Assembly (NCBI RefSeq): GCF_947494555.1
Contig: NZ_CANLVF010000004.1
Span: forward strand, 372,001 to 436,000
Direction of reading: 5' to 3'
From: an uncultured Roseibium sp.
GTDB taxonomy: Bacteria; Pseudomonadota; Alphaproteobacteria; Rhizobiales; Stappiaceae
DNA: 64,000 bases
The notes under the pieces: generated by a model
Seen by the model: only the letters and a program-made list of their open reading frames with translations
The model's database searches: none
What the model was told of the DNA's origin: nothing
Program-made: the position numbers and the translations under genes
Shown here: positions 52,631 to 61,623 of the stretch, piece by piece
Position numbering within the stretch: the stretch's first letter is position 1
How the letters are laid out: every line of letters begins with the position of its first letter

Positions 52631-53950
52631 ATGAAAACTGCGAAACTTCTCGCGGCGACCGCTTTCGTGGCGGCAAGCGGGCTCAACGTGTCTCAGGCGC
52701 AGGCAGAAGACCTGACACTGTGTTGGGCCGCATGGGATCCGGCAAACGCCCTTGTTGAACTTTCCAAGGAATTTGAAGCCCAGTCAGGGCACACAATGAA
52801 ATTTGAATTCGTGCCGTGGCCGAATTTTGCGGACCGGATGCTGAACGAACTGAATTCGGGCGGCAAGCTCTGTGACCTTCTCATCGGCGACAGCCAGTGG
52901 ATCGGGGGCGGAGCGGAAAACGGCCACTATGTGAAGCTGAACGATTTCTTCGACAAGGAAGGCATCAGCATGGACGATTTCGCGCCAGCGACCGTCTATG
53001 CCTATTCAACATGGCCCAAGGGAACGCCGAACTACTACGCGCTGCCTGCAATGGGCGATGCGAATGGCTGGTTCTACCGCAAGGACTGGTTTGCGAAACC
53101 GGAAATCCAGGAAGCCTTCAAGGCCGAACACGGCCGCGATCTGACACCGCCGAAAACCCAGATGGAACTGCTGCAAGTTGCGAAGTTCTTCCAGGGCCGC
53201 GAAATCGATGGCCAGAAGCGTTACGGTGCAGCCATCTTCACCGAGCGCGGATCGGAAGGCATCACCATGGGTGCGACAAGCGCCATGTATCCGTTCGGTT
53301 TCAAGTATGAGATGACGCCCGGCAAATACGACATGGAAGGCGCGGTGAACTCGCCGGACGCGGTCGCCGGGCTTGAGTTCTACAAGGAACTCTACAAAAC
53401 CTCGACGCCCCCAGGCTACACCGACAGTTACATGGAACAGTCGCTCGACGCCTTCAAGTCGGGTCAGGTGGCAATGGCCATGAACTGGTTCGCCTTCTTC
53501 CCGGGTCTTTATGCGGATCCGGATACCGGCGGGGACAAGATCGGGTTCTTCGTCAATCCGGGGCAGTTGAAGGAAGCTTCCACGCTCGGCGGACAAGGCA
53601 TTTCCGTTGTTGCCTATTCCGACAAGCAGGACGCGGCGCTCGAATACATCAAGTGGTTCGCGCAGCCTTCCGTTCAGAAGAAGTGGTGGGATCTCGGCGG
53701 CTATTCCTGTCACGTCAGCGTTCTGAACGATCCGAACTTTGCGGACAGTGCTCCGTTTGCAGCCGACTTCCTGCTCGCCATGGACGGCGTCATGGATTTC
53801 TGGCAGGAGCCGGCCTATGCCGAGCTGCTTCTGGCGATGCAAAAACGGCTGCATGACTATGTCGTGGCCGATCAGGGAACGGCAAAAGAAGCTCTCGACA
53901 AGCTCATCGAAGACTGGACCGAGACCTTCGAGGACGAGGGCAAGCTGTAA
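52631..53950 (+). CDS. ABC transporter sugar-binding protein
   Basis: 439 residues from ATG 52631 (GGGAGGAAATTAGCG upstream). Signal peptide at 1-25 (QAQA). Family 1 extracellular solute-binding protein pattern: LTLCWAAWDPANALVELSKEFEAQ, quoted in part, then domain segments DANGWFYRKDWF and GGQGISVVAYSDKQDAALEYIKWF. It captures a carbohydrate or polyol for the downstream permeases. The specificity is not read from sequence; the kinase in the operon suggests a C3-C4 ketose or polyol. Confidence 0.92.
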   Translation: MKTAKLLAATAFVAASGLNVSQAQAEDLTLCWAAWDPANALVELSKEFEAQSGHTMKFEFVPWPNFADRMLNELNSGGKLCDLLIGDSQWIGGGAENGHYVKLNDFFDKEGISMDDFAPATVYAYSTWPKGTPNYYALPAMGDANGWFYRKDWFAKPEIQEAFKAEHGRDLTPPKTQMELLQVAKFFQGREIDGQKRYGAAIFTERGSEGITMGATSAMYPFGFKYEMTPGKYDMEGAVNSPDAVAGLEFYKELYKTSTPPGYTDSYMEQSLDAFKSGQVAMAMNWFAFFPGLYADPDTGGDKIGFFVNPGQLKEASTLGGQGISVVAYSDKQDAALEYIKWFAQPSVQKKWWDLGGYSCHVSVLNDPNFADSAPFAADFLLAMDGVMDFWQEPAYAELLLAMQKRLHDYVVADQGTAKEALDKLIEDWTETFEDEGKL

Positions 53951-54081
53951 CGTACTCGGACTGCCGGGCAAGCGGGTTCAAACCAGCTTGTCCGGCCCGA
54001 AACCGGGCGGGTGCGAATGCGCAGTGAATGCCCAAACGTACCCCGCCTGGTTCTCCGGACTATTCTTCGAACAGGCAACAG

Positions 54082-55029
54082 ATGTCAGACACTTCTATCG
54101 ACCGCGTGGCGAAAGCGACGCCGCCCTCCGTTGCGGCCAAAATTCGCGGCTTGAGCGACCGGGCCATCGCCTGGATTTTCGTTCTGCCGACGATTTTCCT
54201 GCTGCTGGCGGTGAATATCTTTCCGCTCATCTGGACCATAAATCTGAGCTTCACGAACTTTCGTGCCAACCGTCCCAACCGGGAGGTCGATTATATCGGA
54301 CTGCGCAACTACGAGCGCATTCTGACGGATGAAGATATCTGGCTGACAATGCAGGCGACGGCGCATTTTCTGTTCTGGACGATCCTGTTGCAGGTGCTGA
54401 TCGGGTTCACGCTGGCCTGGCTGATCAACCGGAAATTCAAGGGCAATGATCTCTGGACGACGCTGATCGTCCTGCCGATGATGTTGTCACCGGCGGTGGT
54501 CGGCAATTTCTGGACGTTTCTCTATCAGCCTCAGATCGGTCTCTTCAACTACGGCATTTCGTTCCTGACCGGCATCGACCCGTCTTCGTTCCAGATGATC
54601 GGGGATGTGAAACTGGCGCCCTGGTCGATCGTTATCGTCGACACCTGGATGTGGACGCCGTTCGTGATGCTGATCTGCCTGGCGGGGCTGAGGTCCATCC
54701 CCGACTATATCTACGAGGCGGCCGAAATCGACAGGGCGAGCCAATGGCGGCAGTTTTGGACGATCACCATACCGATGGTGCTGCCGTTCCTGATGCTGGC
54801 GGTCCTTTTCAGGGGCATTGAGAACTTCAAGATGTTCGATCTTGTCGTGCAACTGACCGGTGGCGGGCCCGGGTCGGTGACCGAACTCACGTCCATCAAT
54901 CTGAAACGTGAAGCCTTCGAGAAGTGGCGCACCGGATATGCGTCCGCCTACGCGATCATCCTGTTCGTGACGGTGTTCGGCCTTGCGTCAATCTATGTGA
55001 AAGCCCTCAACAAGGTGAAGGAAAGATGA
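54082..55029 (+). CDS. ABC transporter permease 1 (sugar)
   Basis: 315 residues from ATG 54082 (GAACAGGCAACAG upstream). Six transmembrane segments of the MalF/UgpA class and the EAA loop EAAEIDRASQWRQFWTITIP (quoted in part) are visible. It forms the inner-membrane channel with the second permease. Its stop overlaps the next start by four bases. Confidence 0.92.
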   Translation: MSDTSIDRVAKATPPSVAAKIRGLSDRAIAWIFVLPTIFLLLAVNIFPLIWTINLSFTNFRANRPNREVDYIGLRNYERILTDEDIWLTMQATAHFLFWTILLQVLIGFTLAWLINRKFKGNDLWTTLIVLPMMLSPAVVGNFWTFLYQPQIGLFNYGISFLTGIDPSSFQMIGDVKLAPWSIVIVDTWMWTPFVMLICLAGLRSIPDYIYEAAEIDRASQWRQFWTITIPMVLPFLMLAVLFRGIENFKMFDLVVQLTGGGPGSVTELTSINLKREAFEKWRTGYASAYAIILFVTVFGLASIYVKALNKVKER

Positions 55030-55967
55030 GCAGCTATTCCATTACCGAACCTTCGCCACTGCAAAAGTGGCTCGCGGGCACTCTCGTCGTCTTCTATGCG
55101 GTTATCACGCTGCTCCCGCTCGTCTGGATCCTGACGACCGGTTTCAAGTCGCCCGTTGACGCGATCGCGTATCCGCCAAAGATCCTGTTCGAGCCTTCGC
55201 TCGAAGGCTACGTGAACCTCTTCACGACGCGAACGCGCGTTTCCCCGGAGGCTCTGCAGGCCTTGCCGCCGCCGTCGAGCTGGTATGAAGAAATCGTGCG
55301 CAACCGCGACATGGTGATTGCCGGTCCCTCGCGCTACGGAGAGCGGTTCCTGAACTCCGTCATTATCGGCTTCGGGTCGACTTTCCTCTCGGTTTTTCTG
55401 GGAACGCTGGCCGCCTATGCGTTCTCGCGGTTCAAAGTGCCTTTGAAGGACGATCTCCTGTTCTTCATACTGTCGACAAGGATGATGCCGCCGATTGCCG
55501 TTGCGATCCCGATTTTCCTGATGTTCCGTACACTCGGGCTCTCCGATACGCATCTGGGCATGATCCTGCTTTATACGGCGGTCAACATTTCGCTCGCGGT
55601 TTGGTTGCTCAAGGGGTTCATGGACGAAATACCGCGCGAATATGAAGAAGCCGCGCTGATCGACGGCTACACGCGGTTTCAGGCTTTCTACAAAGTGGTC
55701 CTGCCACAGGCGGCGACCGGCATTGCATCGACGGCCATCTTCTGCCTGATCTTCTCGTGGAACGAATATGCCTTCGCAGTCCTCTTGACCTCGGGAACGG
55801 CACAAACCGCACCGCCCTTCATTCCGACGATCATCGGAGTTGGCGGCCAGGACTGGCCGGCGGTTGCAGCGGGTGCGACGCTGTTCCTCGTGCCGGTCAT
55901 GGTGTTCACAATCCTGCTTCGCAAGCATCTGCTGCGCGGCATCACCTTTGGAGCAGTGCGCAAATGA
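55026..55967 (+). CDS. ABC transporter permease 2 (sugar)
   Basis: 313 residues from ATG 55026, coupled to permease 1 by ATGA. The MalG/UgpE-type EAA loop is EEAALIDGYTRFQAFYKVVLP, quoted in part. A longer than usual first periplasmic loop (residues about 50-110, with LFTTRTRVSPEALQALPPPS) is notable and also occurs in transporters of this class. It pairs with permease 1. Its stop overlaps the small membrane protein's start by four bases. Confidence 0.92.
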   Translation: MSSYSITEPSPLQKWLAGTLVVFYAVITLLPLVWILTTGFKSPVDAIAYPPKILFEPSLEGYVNLFTTRTRVSPEALQALPPPSSWYEEIVRNRDMVIAGPSRYGERFLNSVIIGFGSTFLSVFLGTLAAYAFSRFKVPLKDDLLFFILSTRMMPPIAVAIPIFLMFRTLGLSDTHLGMILLYTAVNISLAVWLLKGFMDEIPREYEEAALIDGYTRFQAFYKVVLPQAATGIASTAIFCLIFSWNEYAFAVLLTSGTAQTAPPFIPTIIGVGGQDWPAVAAGATLFLVPVMVFTILLRKHLLRGITFGAVRK

Positions 55968-56152
55968 GCGACTTCCTTCACGGATTGACACGGTTCCGGC
56001 GCGGCTCCTGGGAGTTGCTGGCCTCTGTTCTGATTGCCGTTGGCGTCGTCATGCTGATGCAGCCGCTGGTGCTGTGGGCATACACTTATTCCTTCATTGT
56101 CACGCTGACGGGCACGGTGATGTTCATCGTCGTCAGCCATTTTCCGGACTAG
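55964..56152 (+). CDS. Small membrane protein of the ABC operon (62 residues)
   Basis: 62 residues from ATG 55964, overlapping permease 2 by four bases (ATGA). A short basic N terminus (LHGLTRFRRGSWE) precedes two hydrophobic segments (LLASVLIAVGVVMLMQPLVL; SFIVTLTGTVMFIVVSHF). Small two-span proteins at this operon position are known in glycerol/polyol-type ABC operons (for example GlpU-like), but this sequence is not assigned to that family here. It is likely a transporter accessory subunit. Confidence 0.8.
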   Translation: MSDFLHGLTRFRRGSWELLASVLIAVGVVMLMQPLVLWAYTYSFIVTLTGTVMFIVVSHFPD

Positions 56153-56156
56153 CATC

Positions 56157-57254
56157 ATGGCCGAAATTGTCATCAAGAACCTGAGGAAGGAATTCGGCGA
56201 TTTCACCGCCGTGCAGTCGTCCTCCTTCAAGATCGAGGACGGCGAATTTTTCATGCTGCTCGGGCCGTCGGGATGCGGCAAGACCACGACGCTGCGCATG
56301 ATTGCCGGTCTTGAACTGCCGACATCCGGTGAGATCTACATCGACAAGGAGGAAGTAGGACAAAAGCCGGCCCGGCAGCGCGATATCGCCTTCGTGTTTC
56401 AGATGTTCGCGCTCTATCCGCACATGAATGTCCGGCGGAACATAAGCTATCCCCTGGTCAGCCAGGGAATGTCGAAAAAGCATGTCCGGGACAAAGTTGC
56501 CGAGGTCTCCCGTATTCTCGGGATCGAAGATATTCTCGACCGCCCCGTCAGTGGACTTTCCGGTGGCGACCGGCAACGCGTTGCACTTGGCCGGGCGATT
56601 GTGCGCGAACCGAAGGCCTTCATGATGGATGAACCGCTTGGAGCGCTGGACGCCGAATTCCGCGAGCATATGGCGGAGGAGCTGCGCGCGCTGCACGACC
56701 GTATGGGCGCCACCACCGTTTACGTTACGCATGATCAGCTTGAAGCGATGCAGATGGGTGACAAGATCGTCGTTATGAACCACGGGGTGATCGAACAGTT
56801 CGGAACGCCGCAGGATATCTACGACAAACCGGCGACGATGTTCGTCGCCGACTTTATCGGGTCGCCTTCCATGAATTTCCTCCGGTTCCATGGTGAAGTC
56901 CATGCGGGGGCTTCCAGCGTGAGCATGCATCACGTCGATCTTGCGGTGCCGACCGTTCGAGAGCCATTCCAGGGTGACTTGGTCTACGGCATCCGGCCGG
57001 AGCACATCCGGCTTCGGGATGATGGGGGTAATCGGGGCGAAGTGGTCGCCGCCGAGTATCTTGGAACCACGCAGATCGTCACTGTGAAGACGGCCGGGGG
57101 TGACCTCAAGGCCAGGATCGCGTCGGATCAGCCGGCAACACCAGGCGAAACCGTCAGCCTCGACTTCAATGGGGCGACCGCGACGCTGTTCGACAATCAG
57201 ACCGGGCGCGCTTTGCGGTCCGACCTTAACGAGGGAGTGCTCTCCCATGTCTGA
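56157..57254 (+). CDS. ABC transporter ATPase 1 (MalK-like)
   Basis: 365 residues. Walker A GPSGCGKTT (36-44), signature LSGGDRQRVALGRA, Walker B FMMDEPLGALD and the H-loop VTHDQ are intact. The C-terminal TOBE-like regulatory domain (from about 240) is typical of the MalK/UgpC group. It has its own ATG three bases after the small gene and overlaps the next ATPase by eight bases. Confidence 0.93.
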   Translation: MAEIVIKNLRKEFGDFTAVQSSSFKIEDGEFFMLLGPSGCGKTTTLRMIAGLELPTSGEIYIDKEEVGQKPARQRDIAFVFQMFALYPHMNVRRNISYPLVSQGMSKKHVRDKVAEVSRILGIEDILDRPVSGLSGGDRQRVALGRAIVREPKAFMMDEPLGALDAEFREHMAEELRALHDRMGATTVYVTHDQLEAMQMGDKIVVMNHGVIEQFGTPQDIYDKPATMFVADFIGSPSMNFLRFHGEVHAGASSVSMHHVDLAVPTVREPFQGDLVYGIRPEHIRLRDDGGNRGEVVAAEYLGTTQIVTVKTAGGDLKARIASDQPATPGETVSLDFNGATATLFDNQTGRALRSDLNEGVLSHV

Positions 57255-58242
57255 AGTGCGTTTGTCCAACTTGTCGAAGGCGTTTGGCGACACGGTCGCG
57301 GTCGATGATGTGAGCATGACCATTCCCAACGGGGCTTTCGTGACGCTTCTCGGACCGACGGGTGCCGGCAAGACGACAATCCTGCGTCTCATTTCCGGCC
57401 TCGAGCAGCCCGACGGAGGCGACGTCTTCATCGGTGGCCGCTCTGTTGCCGATGAAACGCCAGCGCAACGCAACGTTGCGATGGTGTTCCAGCAATATTC
57501 GCTCTATCCACATATGAGCGTGCGCGAAAACCTCGCATTTCCCCTGCGCTCACCGTTGTTGAAGACGCCTGCGGAGGAGATCGAACACAAGGTTTCGGAA
57601 GTCGCGAAAGTCCTGCGCATTTCGCACAAGCTGAACAACAAGGCGACCGAGTTGTCGGGTGGTGAGATGCAGCGCGTCTCGATCGGCCGCGCGCTTGTGC
57701 GCGATCCAACCATCTACCTGATGGACGAACCCTTGAGTTCGCTTGACGCCAAGCTGCGTTCCGACCTGCGTGTCGAACTCAAGCGCATTCAGGAAAATCT
57801 GGGGGCGACGCTGCTCTATGTGACCCATGACCAGATCGAGGCCATGACCATGTCGACCCATGTCGGCGTTCTGGATAACGGCAAGCTGGTGCAATTCGGT
57901 ACGCCGCGTGAGATCTATGAAAATCCAGTCAACCTCTATGTAGCCGGCCGGCTCGGCCAGCCCCGGATCAATGTGCTGCCTGCGGAAATGTTTGCCGGTG
58001 CACCCGCGGGCGCTACCAAGATCGGTTTGCGGCCGGAACATATCCAGCAGGGCGAGGGCAAGGGATCGACCGTCAAACGGATCGAACATCTTGGAGATCA
58101 GATTCGCCTCCATCTGACACTGGAAGGCCACAACGTGGTCACGCTATCGGACCCGCATGCCGGTCTGGAACCGGGCGACACCGTCGCCATTCAACCCCGC
58201 AATCCGCTGTTCTTTGATGCAAGCGGCATTCGTATCACCTGA
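57247..58242 (+). CDS. ABC transporter ATPase 2 (MalK-like)
   Basis: 331 residues from ATG 57247. Walker A GPTGAGKTT (36-44), signature LSGGEMQRVSIGRA, Walker B YLMDEPLSSLD and VTHDQ are intact. The TOBE part is shorter than in ATPase 1. Two different complete ATPases in one operon imply a heterodimeric ATPase pair, as in the glycerol transporter of Rhizobium (GlpST). The overlap of eight bases with ATPase 1 fits co-translation. Confidence 0.93.
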   Translation: MSEVRLSNLSKAFGDTVAVDDVSMTIPNGAFVTLLGPTGAGKTTILRLISGLEQPDGGDVFIGGRSVADETPAQRNVAMVFQQYSLYPHMSVRENLAFPLRSPLLKTPAEEIEHKVSEVAKVLRISHKLNNKATELSGGEMQRVSIGRALVRDPTIYLMDEPLSSLDAKLRSDLRVELKRIQENLGATLLYVTHDQIEAMTMSTHVGVLDNGKLVQFGTPREIYENPVNLYVAGRLGQPRINVLPAEMFAGAPAGATKIGLRPEHIQQGEGKGSTVKRIEHLGDQIRLHLTLEGHNVVTLSDPHAGLEPGDTVAIQPRNPLFFDASGIRIT

Positions 58243-58253
58243 GGAGAGGGAAC

Positions 58254-59888
58254 ATGAAGCAGTTCATCAACTCAAAGGAAACGCTGGTCACGGAAGCCAT
58301 CGACGGGGAATTGCGAACGGCCGGCGGCCGTCTCGCCCGGCTGGATGGATATCCGCACATCAAGGTCGTGGTGCGCACCGACTGGGACAAGTCGAAAGTG
58401 GCATTGGTTTCCGGTGGCGGGTCCGGTCATGAACCGAGCCACGCGGGTTTTGTGGGGCAGGGAATGCTGACAGCCGCCGTCTGCGGGGAGGTCTTCGCAT
58501 CGCCCTCGGTCGATGCTGTTCTGGCCGGCATCCTGGCTGTGACGGGAAAAGCCGGTTGCCTGGTCATCGTGAAGAACTATACCGGTGACCGGTTGAATTT
58601 CGGACTTGCTGTGGAACGCGCGCGCGCCTTCGGCCTCAAGGTCAACATGGTCATTGTCGACGATGATGTCGCGTTGCCCGATCTGCCTCAGGCGCGCGGC
58701 GTTGCGGGCACGCTTTTCGTGCACAAGATTGCAGGCGCGCTCGCGGACCAGGGCGCCGACCTTGAAACAGTCTCCGAGGCGGCGGGCCGCGTCATCGCAG
58801 GCGCGGTCTCGATTGGCATGTCGTTGGACACATGCACGATCCCCGGGTCTCCCAAGGAAGACAGGATCAGGCCCGGCATGGCGGAACTCGGGCTTGGGAT
58901 TCATGGTGAAGCGGGTGTCGAGCAGGTCACGTTCTCCAATGCAAAAACGGCGATGGCAATGGTTGTCGACCGGCTCGAACCGACCCTTGCTCCCGGACCC
59001 CATGTGGCGCTGTTGAACAATCTTGGCGGCACCACGCCGCTGGAAATGTCGGTTCTGGCAGAGGAGCTTACGCATTCACGCATCGGAGGGCAGATCCGTT
59101 GGTTGGTCGGTCCGGCGGCGATGATGACTTCACTCGACATGCACGGGTTTTCAGTGTCGCTGCTTCCCGTCAGCAAGACGGAGGAAGCGCTGTTGCAGGC
59201 GCCCGTCGCGCCCTGGGTCTGGCCAGGCTGTCTCGCACTCGGGCCGGTGTCGATATTGCCGCTCCCGGATGGCCTGTCGCCGATTCAACCCCTGCCCTCT
59301 AAGAACGACGCGACGCGCGAATTCATCGAGCGATGCTGCAACATCCTGATTTCCGCGGAAGTTGATCTCAATGCGCTGGACGCGAAGTCGGGCGATGGCG
59401 ACACCGGAAGCACTCTGGCAACGGCCGCGCGGGCCCTCATCAAAGCCCTCGACCGCATGCCGCTCGCGGATCTAACGCAGCTATATCGGGCAATCGGACT
59501 GGAATTGAGCCAGACCATGGGTGGATCTTCCGGCGTGCTCCTTGCGATTTTCTTTGCAGCAGCCGGGGATGCCTCCTCCAGCGGGCGAGACTCTATCGGG
59601 GCGCTCAAGGCGGGTCTTGATCGGGTGATGCAGGTTGGCGGCGCCCAGCCTGGGGACCGGACCATGATCGACGCGCTAATGCCCGCGCTAAATGCGCTGG
59701 ACGGCGGTATCGGGGCGGCCGCGAGTGCAGCACGGCAGGGCGCTGACGCGACCTCCAGGATCACCCGTGCACGCGCGGGCCGGGCAAGTTATGTGTCCGA
59801 AGCGAACCTCTCGGGTCACAACGATCCCGGCGCGGAAGCCGTCGCACGGCTTCTGGAACAGCTTGCCCAGGAGCCTGCACTATCGTGA
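58254..59888 (+). CDS. ATP-dependent dihydroxyacetone kinase family protein (DhaK-DhaL fusion)
   Basis: 544 residues, the full length of single-chain kinases. The DhaK part (about 1-330) has GGGSGHEPSHAGFVG and H217 in GIHGEAG, the His that binds the ketone covalently. The DhaL part (about 350-540) has the metal-binding SGDGDTGS and GGSSGVLLAIF. It begins at ATG 58254 after GAGGAGAGG. The family includes kinases for dihydroxyacetone and for C4 ketoses such as erythrulose. With the transporter and LacI regulator it defines a catabolic locus; the exact sugar is not determined. Confidence 0.92.
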   Translation: MKQFINSKETLVTEAIDGELRTAGGRLARLDGYPHIKVVVRTDWDKSKVALVSGGGSGHEPSHAGFVGQGMLTAAVCGEVFASPSVDAVLAGILAVTGKAGCLVIVKNYTGDRLNFGLAVERARAFGLKVNMVIVDDDVALPDLPQARGVAGTLFVHKIAGALADQGADLETVSEAAGRVIAGAVSIGMSLDTCTIPGSPKEDRIRPGMAELGLGIHGEAGVEQVTFSNAKTAMAMVVDRLEPTLAPGPHVALLNNLGGTTPLEMSVLAEELTHSRIGGQIRWLVGPAAMMTSLDMHGFSVSLLPVSKTEEALLQAPVAPWVWPGCLALGPVSILPLPDGLSPIQPLPSKNDATREFIERCCNILISAEVDLNALDAKSGDGDTGSTLATAARALIKALDRMPLADLTQLYRAIGLELSQTMGGSSGVLLAIFFAAAGDASSSGRDSIGALKAGLDRVMQVGGAQPGDRTMIDALMPALNALDGGIGAAASAARQGADATSRITRARAGRASYVSEANLSGHNDPGAEAVARLLEQLAQEPALS

Positions 59889-59959
59889 CAATGGAACCCG
59901 CTACAACGGCCTTTTCGTTTGCGGAATGATCGGTACTTAGTTGCGCGGGTTGCCCGAAG

Positions 59960-60433
59960 TCAGCTTATCCGGGCCTTTAAGTAAGCAGCGAGACGTTGAG
60001 CGGGGGTACCTTCCCCGCTCAGGATCGTTGATTTCCAGGTGTCTGTTTCAAAGCTGACAATGTCCATTTCCCAGAGGCAGCCGATGACCTCTTCTGCACC
60101 GTTTCCGAACTCGGTCGGCGTATGCAAGGGCGCGCGCATCTGATCGATTTTCGAAAGAACGCTGCCCCATTGCCAGTAGAAGACAGGCGCAACGACGGCG
60201 ACCTGAGCGAAGTGCACGATCTGAAAGCCGATGCCGTGCGCGCGAATTGGATCTTCCAACCCGCCGGGCGGGGGAAGCCTTTTTAACGCTTCTGCGCCCG
60301 CCGCGGCCGCAACCGCCGGATCAAATGACTTTCCCTCCGACAGGATTGCGTATTGCTTCAGGTGCCAGCCGTCCGTTTCCAGAACCGGCAATGAACGGAT
60401 ATCTCTGGGCTGGAACCGGCTAAGGTGCTCCAT
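59960..60433 (-). CDS. Hypothetical protein
   Basis: 157 residues, not recognised. Starts MEHLSRFQPRDIRSLPVLE and contains LKQYAILSEGKSFD and GIGFQIVHFAQVAVVAPVFYWQWGSVL, quoted in part. It is soluble, without signal peptide, and has a mixed composition with three Trp. Its codon use looks like the surrounding genes and a homologue family is likely. It is convergent with the kinase operon and gives no functional clue. Confidence 0.65.
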   Translation of the reverse strand: MEHLSRFQPRDIRSLPVLETDGWHLKQYAILSEGKSFDPAVAAAAGAEALKRLPPPGGLEDPIRAHGIGFQIVHFAQVAVVAPVFYWQWGSVLSKIDQMRAPLHTPTEFGNGAEEVIGCLWEMDIVSFETDTWKSTILSGEGTPAQRLAAYLKARIS

Positions 60434-60677
60434 CTGCTCGTCTCTTCAGCTCTTCGCAGTCATTTGACAGAATGAACTCTTCTTCCAGCCGCCGGACAAG
60501 TCAAATATTTCCCAGTGGTGTGTTTTCCTCTCCGCCACGTCTTTTTTGTTGTCTGAAGATTGTACTGCTGGCATCCGGTTATCTGCTGGATCACGGAGCC
60601 TTAAGACATCCGCATTAGTATCAGGCAACGTTTGCAATCCGATTTTTGTTGCTGACCTGAAAAGCTGGGAGCAGACA

Positions 60678-61412
60678 ATGCGTAAGATAGGACTGATTGC
60701 GGGTTTCGCAGGGGTTTGCGGTATCGCGCTGGTGGTGTTTTGGCCGCGTGGACAGGAAGAGCAGGCCTATTTACCGGCGCCAGTCGAAGGCGCTTATGTG
60801 CAGCTGGCTTTCGAAGGCTCGCTCGATACGCTCGGTGCTTTAAACGTGTCCGCACAGTCGCGCGATGGTGATGCCGTCTTTTCGCCAGGTCCGACAGGCA
60901 GTGCCTACTTTGCGCAAGGCGATGGCCGCTATCTGGAGCTTGCGACACCGGACCTGGACATTCTTTCTAAGCGGATTGACATATCATTCGACGTCAAGGC
61001 CGAGAAGTGGACGAACCCATACGAAAAAAGCGCTCCTGTGAAGACCATTGCGGTCGTTAGTGGCAAAAGCGGTGATCGTATCCGTCACGTCATTTTTAAT
61101 CTTTCCGGAGATGACCGGCCGGCCCTGAGCGTTTCGGTGGAGGACGAAACCGGTTCAAAGGACCGGCTTGTCTCCGAACGCGGCGCTCTCACGACGGACT
61201 GGCACCGTATCAGGCTGGTCGTCGACCAGGCCGAGGACAGTACCCAGCTCTATCTGGACGGCGAACTGGTTGCCAAATCCGCCGTCATCCCGTCGATTGT
61301 TTCTCACGGCGTCGATCGTGTGAAGATCGGCACCTGGTATCGCCAGAACCAGGCGTTTCGCGGTCACGTGGACAATTTCGTCATCCGCGATGCGACGCGC
61401 GAAACGGGTTGA
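60678..61412 (+). CDS. LamG-like (concanavalin-fold) anchored protein
   Basis: 244 residues from ATG 60678 (GGGAGCAGACA upstream). A hydrophobic segment at 4-23 without a clear cleavage site suggests a membrane anchor. The body resembles a LamG/concanavalin-like lectin sandwich (VQLAFEGSLDTLGALNV, TDWHRIRLVVDQAEDSTQLYLDGELV, FRGHVDNFVIRD), quoted in part. It may bind sugars in the periplasm. It precedes the PhyH gene by 211 bases, with a long inverted repeat between. Confidence 0.8.
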   Translation: MRKIGLIAGFAGVCGIALVVFWPRGQEEQAYLPAPVEGAYVQLAFEGSLDTLGALNVSAQSRDGDAVFSPGPTGSAYFAQGDGRYLELATPDLDILSKRIDISFDVKAEKWTNPYEKSAPVKTIAVVSGKSGDRIRHVIFNLSGDDRPALSVSVEDETGSKDRLVSERGALTTDWHRIRLVVDQAEDSTQLYLDGELVAKSAVIPSIVSHGVDRVKIGTWYRQNQAFRGHVDNFVIRDATRETG

Positions 61413-61433
61413 GCGTTACGCAGACGCGACGGT

Positions 61434-61503
61434 CTGACAGGGAGCGCTTGCGGTAACACCTGGACATGCTGGAGTTTCGTGCGGCAGCGCTCCCGACTGT
61501 CAG
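61434..61503. repeat. Bulged 15-bp inverted repeat
   Basis: Left arm CTGACAG-GGAGCGCT (61434-61448), right arm AGCGCTCC-CGA-CTGTCAG (61486-61503), with a 3-base bulge and a 37-base loop. No T run follows, so it is not a standard terminator. Confidence 0.6.
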
Positions 61504-61623
61504 AAGCCGATAAAGCGGCCCGTCGCTCACGTCACTTGCGACGCTGAAAACCTGCAGCTCTCCTCGCGCAGAAATTGACACCTCCGTCTGGCGGTCCCAG
61601 ACTGCAAGGCAGGAGGAAAATGC

